DNA of 64,000 nt from Abelmoschus esculentus (lineage: Eukaryota > Streptophyta > Magnoliopsida > Malvales > Malvaceae). The stretch is taken from the NCBI GenBank assembly GCA_035048815.1, contig JAUCBN010000042.1:4216001-4280000 (forward strand), written 5' to 3'. The translations under genes and the position numbers were made by a program. The notes under the pieces were generated by a model. It had not been told where the DNA came from and made no database searches. It saw only the letters and a list, made by a program, of their open reading frames with translations. Positions 57,801 through 64,000 of this stretch are shown here, piece after piece; within the stretch, counting starts at the first letter, position 1, and each line of letters opens with the position of its first letter.

Positions 57801-58839
57801 AACACAAAGAAAACAAAAACAGGAATTAGACATAACCAACAGATAGACACAAACCAATGGTGGGAGACATTCATCAGCATGCCGCCTAAGCACCGAAAAC
57901 CCACCATGGGTGCTAGTATCCGAGGCAGTCAGGGTCTTGCAAAAGGAATGGACTTGGAACCGTGGGGGTTCAGAAATGGGAGGCTCCTTGTCCACCACGT
58001 TCTCATCTTGCTAGAAACAACAGAAAAGGAAAAGAATAAAAACTTTAGAAACACAACTCATCCTCAACACATAATCTAAAGAAACAAAAAGAGAAACAGA
58101 ATCCAAAGCTTACACTAGGTTCAGGAAGTAAAGTAACTTGTGCAAAAACCTCGTCCGTATCCGGTTCAGCCTAACAACGAGTTATTCATCTCATTAGTAA
58201 CCCAAACCCCAGAAAAAAAATCAAATCACCAAAATATAGGTGCAAGGTACCTTTAACTGAACGTTAATCACACGACAAAGGATCTTTGATGGAAGTTCAT
58301 ACAGTGGCATCTGTTGGTCTGATGTCTGATTAGTAGACGCCTCGACCTGATTCACCGGAAACACTAGCGTTACAGAAACGGAAGATAATTTTTCAATGCG
58401 ACCTTGTTGAAGAAGAAGACGGAAGACAAAAAGGTAGAAGAGAAACCTGTTCTATGTGACCTTGAGGAAAGTAGAACACGCGCTCTCCTTCGCGAGGGAC
58501 CGTCACCAGAGGTCCAGCACATGCATGCCATAGCTCCGTATACAACGCCGTTTCAGGGTCTATGTTCCCACATACGAAACCAAATAAACATTAAAACGGC
58601 AAGCGAGAAAAACATCAGAAAAAAGAAAGAACTCGAGATCAAAAACAGAGAAAAGGAAAACCGGAACCGGAAATTATAGGGAAGAAAGGGGTTATACCTC
58701 TGACGGCAGCTGAACGAGGGGAATGATCATTCTGTCCTTCCATGGCTTTCCTAGCGTCATTTTGCTCGTTATAACTAGAAGAAAAACTATCTCTTCCGTT
58801 AACACAGTTTCCTTTTATTGATACCTCAGACGTAGTCAT
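54852..58839 (-). CDS. ARF2: Auxin response factor, ARF2-like
   Basis: Fourteen exons in translation order: 58839-58698, 58559-58447, 58346-58251, 58170-58114, 58010-57855, 57754-57670, 57501-57411, 57310-57146, 56990-56871, 56726-56651, 56574-56406, 56315-55381, 55300-55110 and 55020-54852. They join in frame to 854 residues (Arabidopsis ARF2 has 859). It starts MTTSEVSIKGN. A dimerisation flank (ELWHACAGPLVTVPREGERV) precedes the B3 DNA-binding domain (about 157-262; HSFCKTLTASDTSTHGGFSV, NEWRFRHIFRGQPRRHLLQS). An Auxin_resp domain follows (about 285-370), then a long Ser-rich repressor-type middle region with an LSLKL motif, and a C-terminal PB1 domain (about 743-815; LIAELDQLFEFGGELMAP, WLIVYTDSEGDMMLVGDDPW) for Aux/IAA and ARF pairing. 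ARF2 is a nuclear repressor of auxin-responsive genes. The coding sequence carries a tasiR-ARF site. All domains look intact. Confidence 0.96.
56248..56268 (-). promoter_or_regulatory. tasiR-ARF target site in ARF2-like exon 12
   Basis: The mRNA encodes R-V-L-Q-G-Q-E-F around residue 440. The + strand sequence of these 21 bases starts TTCTTGACCTTGCAAGAC, nearly the same as the tasiR-ARF small RNA made from TAS3. The site is typical of ARF2, ARF3 and ARF4. Confidence 0.88.
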
Positions 58840-60514
58840 TTTTTTCCAAAACTTTTCAGCTCAGATCTCTCATCTGTTACACACTAAAACTCAATCGAAA
58901 ACTGAAAACCCTAATCCAAATCTCCACACAATCAACCAGCAACAGCTTTGTTAAAACACTACCTTCACCTTTTCACCACACAAAGCCAACTCTCTTCCTC
59001 TGAAACTCTGATCAAAAACAGACGAAATTTAATCACCACAACCCTATATTTCTCTCAGTTCATCAAACAATCTTCTCGATTTAAGCACCAACCAATCAAA
59101 ATCCACTTTTTTATCTATAGTCACTTTCACTCTTCCTCTCTATCTTCTTCTCTTCCACCTTCAACTGCAGCAGCAGATGAAAAATCAAAGCTTGTAAAAC
59201 ACCCAAAACCCAAAAACAAAATGGGATTTTTTCCCCTTGCCTAACTCTATCTTTCCCTCTGTTTTTTCCCTCGTCTCCGTTTGTCTGTGTCGAATGAGGG
59301 GTCGAGAGACTTAACCAAGGGTGAGTCAAAACTGTGGCAGAGAAAGGACAATAATTTAAACCATGGTCAATTTTAACCCAACTGAAAAACCGTCAACCGG
59401 TGTTAACCCGTCCGATTCATTCTTGTGGCACCGGATATAACCGGTGGATTTATTGAGGTAGGAATCGAGGGGACCAGATACTAGAGAAAGGGGCAGGCAG
59501 ATGGAAATTATTATACAATTAATTTAAAATTGAATGATAATGAAAATTCTTTGAGATAATTAAATAAAGGCGGCTCTTTTTTCCTTTGTTTTTGCCGTGG
59601 CTTTCCGTCAAGTCGGTGATGGTAAGATAAATATAAACGAAAAAAATTATTTTATTTAAAAAATTAAATTATTTAATTCGATTAAATATGAAATATTAGG
59701 TTTACCAATAATTAAATTAAAAATTATAAATTATAAAATATAAATTAAAATAATTTTAATAAATTTTAATAAATAAGGAGTTGGAGGTTAACGGCGTTTG
59801 AGCCGACGTTAAAGTTGTCCTGGTTTTTAAGGGCGGGGATTGGGTTTTGTCGTGCTATTAACGGACAGTTTTGGATGGGTGTGAAACTGAGAATGGGTTG
59901 AAGATATAGAGCTAAGCTATAGCTTAGGCCAAGCCTAGTGGCTTCAGGTAGGGTTAGGTGTGCGTAGTTAACACCCTGCCGGTGTATTTTAGCAGGCTAT
60001 GCTTTCCTGCCTTTTTCTCTACCGTGTACACTTGGGAATGTGATTTTCTTACAAAATATCTAATAGACCGGTTTGGTTTGGTCCGGTCAAATATAAAACC
60101 GATTCATGAACATATTTTTCTAGTATACTATAGCATGTGAATCGGCTTGGTTATGTTCTTGTTATTAAATATATTTTTTAATTGCATAACTTAAATTAGT
60201 TAACAAGAAGAACCTATTTTAATAATCTTTAAAATTTATTATTTGTATTAAATTTTATATAAATCAATAAAACACAAAAATTAATAATTAGGCTATCTTC
60301 AATAAATGAATTTGAAATATTAATTATAAATTTAACACCTAAAAAATTAAATATCGATATTACACTCATTTGTTTTATGTCGTGTGAAAGTGTGTTTAGT
60401 CAAAAACGTTTTCTTAGTAAAAAGTGTGTTTCATTCGATTGTAAAATAAATAAAAATATATATGTTTTACCATGGTTTTCTTTGAATTTTAATTTAATAA
60501 TAAATATATGATCG
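58840..60514. other. ARF2-like leader and promoter, then intergenic DNA
   Basis: 58840-59330 is CT-rich and AC-rich on the + strand and should be the leader and core promoter of the ARF gene. A two-codon upstream ATG-AAC-TGA occurs on the - strand near 59060. 59780-60000 has higher GC but no frame with a domain. The remainder is AT-rich. Confidence 0.4.
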
Positions 60515-60778
60515 CATATAGAGATAAACACGGATCGGGTTAAATTTTCGGTCAATCTAAAACTGACCCGAACATAAATATTTTAAACTCAACTCTAACT
60601 TGATATGAATATTTTTTAAAAAATTGACCTGACCCGAAAATAAACAACTTAAATCTGATCTGACCTATAGAAAAAATAAATTTAAGGACTAAATTATAAA
60701 AATATATAATTTTAAGGATAAATTATAAATAAAAAATTATTTTTAAGGATCTAATTATAAAAAATATATAGATAAAGA

Positions 60779-60811
<33 letters not shown>

Positions 60812-61010
60812 AATATCCCTAAAAATTATAAAAAATTACATATTTAATCTCAGGTTGGATCAGATTTTGCACTATAAACTCTAACCTAACCGATCCGATA
60901 CTATTTTAAAAATTACCCGATCAAAACCGAATTTGATTTTTTTATTAAAAAATTTAATTTGATTGAACCAGGTCGGATCGAAACCGATCGGTCCGGATAA
61001 ATACCCTTAC
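60515..61010. mobile_element. Possible hAT-like MITE with 'gacccga/cggatc' words
   Basis: The left edge 'ataaacacggatcgggtta' and the right edge 'ccgatcggtccggataaata' are roughly complementary. The interior alternates 'ctgacccga' and 'taaccgatccgat', as in many dicot hAT MITEs. No duplication was found; edges are approximate. Confidence 0.4.
60779..60811 (+). repeat. (ATT)n microsatellite
   Basis: An uninterrupted run of ATT triplets, about 11 units, inside the hAT-like block. Confidence 0.85.
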
Positions 61011-61619
61011 CTAATCGCATATTCACCTTTTCCTTATTTTCCTCGCGTATCACTTATTTCATTACCAACCTTCTTATTCTTTACTCTATTTTTTAACAAT
61101 ATTATTTACTGTTTTTTGTTTTATTTAAATAAATATTTTACTAAAATGTTATTTTAACAAAAAAATAGTTTTGTTGTTTAAAAAATTATAATCGTGCTTG
61201 TTATTACTTTCTAAGAAACTACTTCATGATTCGTTTCAGGAAAAAAAAAAAGGAAAAGGAAAAGAAAATATTACAGAACTGAGTGGAAGGAACCAGAAAC
61301 TGAACGGCAAATCACGTGGAAATGCAGATGTGTCAGCGTGCACAGTAGGATGGGACGTATTTTAAATTATTTGATATAATATTTATAATAATATTGTTCC
61401 GGTATATATGTATATTGATAGTTCAATATATACGTATTTATTGTTCATATCTGTATACGCGTGGGATTTAATTAATAATATTTAATTAACTTTATATGTA
61501 AAATATTTTATTCCGTTTACGAAACTTATTAATGTATCCAGGGGATAATTTCGGAGATCAAGTTAGTCACAAATTCAATAATATTTAATTTTCTTTGTTA
61601 AAAAATATTATTTAATTTA
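61011..61619. other. AT-rich intergenic stretch, no gene
   Basis: Only short frames. 61230-61350 has a purine-rich patch and slightly higher GC. Nothing recognised. Confidence 0.4.
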
Positions 61620-62338
61620 GGCATAAAGATAATTTTAGCGCTTAACGTTCATAGATTTTTGTCGTTTTGGCCCTTATTTTTTGGGGGATAAATTTAATCC
61701 TTAATTTATATTTTTTTTTGAAAAATATCTTATTTTTTAACTAGATTAATGACTGGACCGTTAAAAATTTAACGATGATTTATATATATGAAATATAATT
61801 TTAAGTAACATGACATGTAACCTATCAAATGCATATAGAGAGAATATAATTTTATTTTAATATAAAATATAAAATAATTAAAATTTAAATAAAATATTAA
61901 AAATTAATTAATTTTAAAATATAAGATTATTAAACATTCTTAACCCTAACTACGATTAAATCAAAATCTTATTCGAAATGTATTTATATTTTTTAAAATG
62001 AGATTTTGATTTTATCGTAGTTACGTCAAGAATGTTTAATAATTTTTTATTTTAGAATTAATTAATTTTTAATATTTTATTTGAATTTTAATTGTTTTAT
62101 ATTTTATATTAATAAAATTATATTCCATATATATATATTTAATAGGTTATATTCCATATCATTTAAAATTATATTTCATATATATTATTGTTAAATTTTT
62201 AACGGTTCAGTCATCAAGCTAGTTAAAAATATGATATTTATCAAAAAATATATATTATGGGCTAAATTTATCAAAAAAAAAATAAAAGCCAAAACGACAA
62301 AAATTATAAACGTTAAAGATTAAAATTATTTTTATGCC
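61620..62338. mobile_element. Mutator-type fold-back MITE, 719 bp, copy B
   Basis: Perfect 9-bp duplications TTTAATTTA lie at 61611-61619 and 62339-62347. The ends are GGCATAAAGATAATTTTAGC (left) and GGCATAAAAATAATTTTAAT (complement of right). It shares with copy A the order 'gttcatagatttttgtcgtt', 'gataaatttaatcctta', 'gttaaaaatttaacgatga', and the inverted half ending 'aaacgttaaagattaaaatt'. No coding frame. Confidence 0.9.
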
Positions 62339-62969
62339 TTTAATTTATTATTCATTAAGTTTAATAAAAATTTATTTAATTAATATTATTAAAAAATTTA
62401 TTGTTTAACTTAACTTGATGTTGGTTAAATTTATTAATTTTAAATAATTGAACAAAATATTAAAATCTCTGAATTTCTTAACACATATTGTCTGATTCCT
62501 TGAATGACCATTTCCCCCACCGAAATGGTTAAAAGAATGTGGACATCACCACTCTGAAGATGTAATTATGACTGCAAGGACCAGTCAAGATGCAACGTTT
62601 TTTACATTTACTTTAATTAAATAAAAGTAATTATGTATTTATATTGAATTAATTTCTTAGACTTTTCCACTGATAACAACGCTAATTATAATTAAATATA
62701 GATATATTAAAATAATCGAGAGGTCAAAATAAAAATATAAAAATATATTAAGTACTAAATCGGAAGTTTCTCCTTTGTTTTAGCAAAATATAGGGGAAAA
62801 AAATAAGGTAAGGTGAAATATCAGCGTCGGTGATGGAGACTTGGCCTGTATCTGGTAGCTGTAGCAGAGCAGGGAAGCAGGCAGACCCAGAAACAGGACA
62901 TACCATTCGCAATACGATGAAGTCTTTTTTTTTTTATTATTAAAAGAGTATCACGATTAATTATGTTAA
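62339..62969. other. AT-rich intergenic stretch, no gene
   Basis: Only short frames. 62500-62600 and 62820-62920 have moderate GC but no motif. Confidence 0.35.
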
Positions 62970-63472
62970 CAATTTTAAAAGGATAAATTACAATAAAGGT
63001 TACTTAATTATGAGAATAATTTTAATTAAATTATTTAATTATTAAAAATTATATTAGGTTACTCATTTATGGACAAGGTTATATATGGGTATTTAATTAT
63101 TAAAAGTTATATTTTTGTCACTTAATTATAAGTAAGGTTACATTTGGGTTATACTTTATATTTAAAAAAGTATATCAATTTGGTTGTTTTTTTCTAAATC
63201 ATTTGTATAACCTTGTTAACATTAGAGTACTTTATTTGAAATAATTAATTAATCTAATACACAAATTGATAAACTTTTTTTTCAAATATGAAGAGTGACC
63301 AAAATATAATTTTACGTATAATTGAGTGATCTAAATGTAAGCATTAATATAATTGGGTAACCCTTTACCCATAAACAGTGGTCCAAATGTAACTTTCAAT
63401 AATAAGTGACCAAAATATAATCATATTATATTTAAGTGATCTCTATTGCAATTTACCCTTTTCAAAATTAAA
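62970..63472. mobile_element. Fold-back MITE, about 500 bp
   Basis: The left AAAAGGATAAATTACAATAA matches the complement of the right, AAAAGGGTAAATTGCAATAG. The arms continue inwards with 'ggttacttaatta' against 'gatcacttaaata'. Inner 'aaggttacatttggg' and 'ccaaatgtaactttc' words are also inverted. No coding frame. Ends and duplication uncertain. Confidence 0.6.
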
Positions 63473-64000
63473 GATAATGTTTACAATAACATTGAAAAAA
63501 TAGTTTTTATTAAAATTATTACTTTACAAAAAAAAAAAGAATTATATATTTTAAATGATGATTTAAATTTGAACGTTATAAATAAATAAATAAATTTAAA
63601 AACTTACTCTTAATATATATATTATATATAATGAAAATTTAGGTTATTTGTATTTGTAATTTAAATGTTAGTTGAGATAAAGTTTCTTTTCCTTTTCTAA
63701 TTTTAAGTTGTTTATTATTTTTAATATTTAACTTTAACTTCGTTTATTACTTAACCAATAATTTATGAAGAAATTGATATTTATAAAATATAATCTCAAA
63801 ATAATTTAAATGACACGGAATCAGATTTAATTATATTATGTAAGTCTCGAAGAATTATATCATGAGTTATCTTTATCATATTATTTATATTATAATCAAT
63901 CAATTAAATATATTTATTTAATTAATTTTTACTTTAAATTTTTATTAAACAAATATTTATTATAAATTAAATTTAAATTAATTTTGTTTAAGTGAAATCT
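63473..64000. other. AT-rich right edge, no gene
   Basis: Low-complexity AT sequence to the window end. No gene or defined repeat was found. Confidence 0.4.

Noticed and set aside
59111..59329. 72-codon - strand frame in the ARF2-like leader as an upstream ORF
   Set aside because: It begins with TTG, not ATG, so it is not a normal plant upstream frame.
1..64000. CRISPR array, operon or prokaryotic or viral system
   Set aside because: Introns, plant-only families and MITEs show nuclear plant DNA; no regularly spaced repeat array or viral gene was found.

Overview
The window is nuclear DNA of a flowering plant, almost certainly a eudicot. It is AT-rich and gene-sparse: eight intact-looking genes in 64 kb. 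The coding genes have GT-AG introns and plant-only families (MIKC MADS-box, SBP-box, NAC, ARF, TPD1-like), and the spacers are crowded with small inverted-repeat transposons. The overall look would fit a Malvales (cotton-like) genome, but nothing in the sequence proves the genus.

Layout from left to right. 1-5.9 kb: repeats, a LINE RNase H scrap split by a Mutator-type MITE, a SINE and two fold-back elements. 5.97-7.68 kb (+): MIKC MADS-box gene, TM8-like. 8.69-10.18 kb (-): SPL13-like SBP-box gene with an intact miR156 site, convergent with the MADS gene. 13.26-14.96 kb (-): intron-retaining, frameshifted pseudogene of ribosomal protein eL8 (RPL7a). 15-19.6 kb: repeats. 20.54-21.43 kb (+): TPD1-like small secreted cysteine-rich protein. 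22-25.4 kb: a clean 184-bp hAT MITE and the second copy of the left-edge repeat. 25.60-26.82 kb (+): NAC083/VNI2-like NAC gene. 29.08-29.91 kb (-): SAM-domain protein. 30-39 kb: gene-free, with hAT-like and Mutator-type MITEs. 39.18-40.51 kb (-): bHLH137-like factor. 40.5-46.7 kb: gene-free, with a second SINE copy and fold-backs. 46.76-48.75 kb (-): mitochondrial phosphate carrier (PHT3/MPT3). 49.77-51.35 kb: 1.6-kb hAT-like element holding a nested second element. 51.44-52.70 kb (+): decayed 3' end of a coiled-coil protein gene with a MITE at an exon-intron junction. 53.37-53.72 kb (+): unrecognised broken coding remnant. 54.85-58.84 kb (-): complete 14-exon ARF2-like gene with a tasiR-ARF site. 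59-64 kb: AT-rich repeats, including another Mutator-type MITE.

Five of the eight genes encode transcription factors of development and hormone response. Two of them carry textbook small-RNA target sites inside the coding sequence (SPL/miR156 and ARF2/tasiR-ARF). The genes form no operon or obvious pathway cluster. I found no clearly new biological system. The most unusual material is in the transposons: a non-autonomous Mutator-type fold-back family with perfect 9-bp target duplications, a SINE family with two opposite-strand copies, a nested hAT insertion, a MITE in a splice-donor region, and an in-frame 108-nt intron in the TPD1-like gene.

All exon boundaries were placed by hand from GT-AG sites, reading frame and family conservation. 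Untranslated regions are not resolved.
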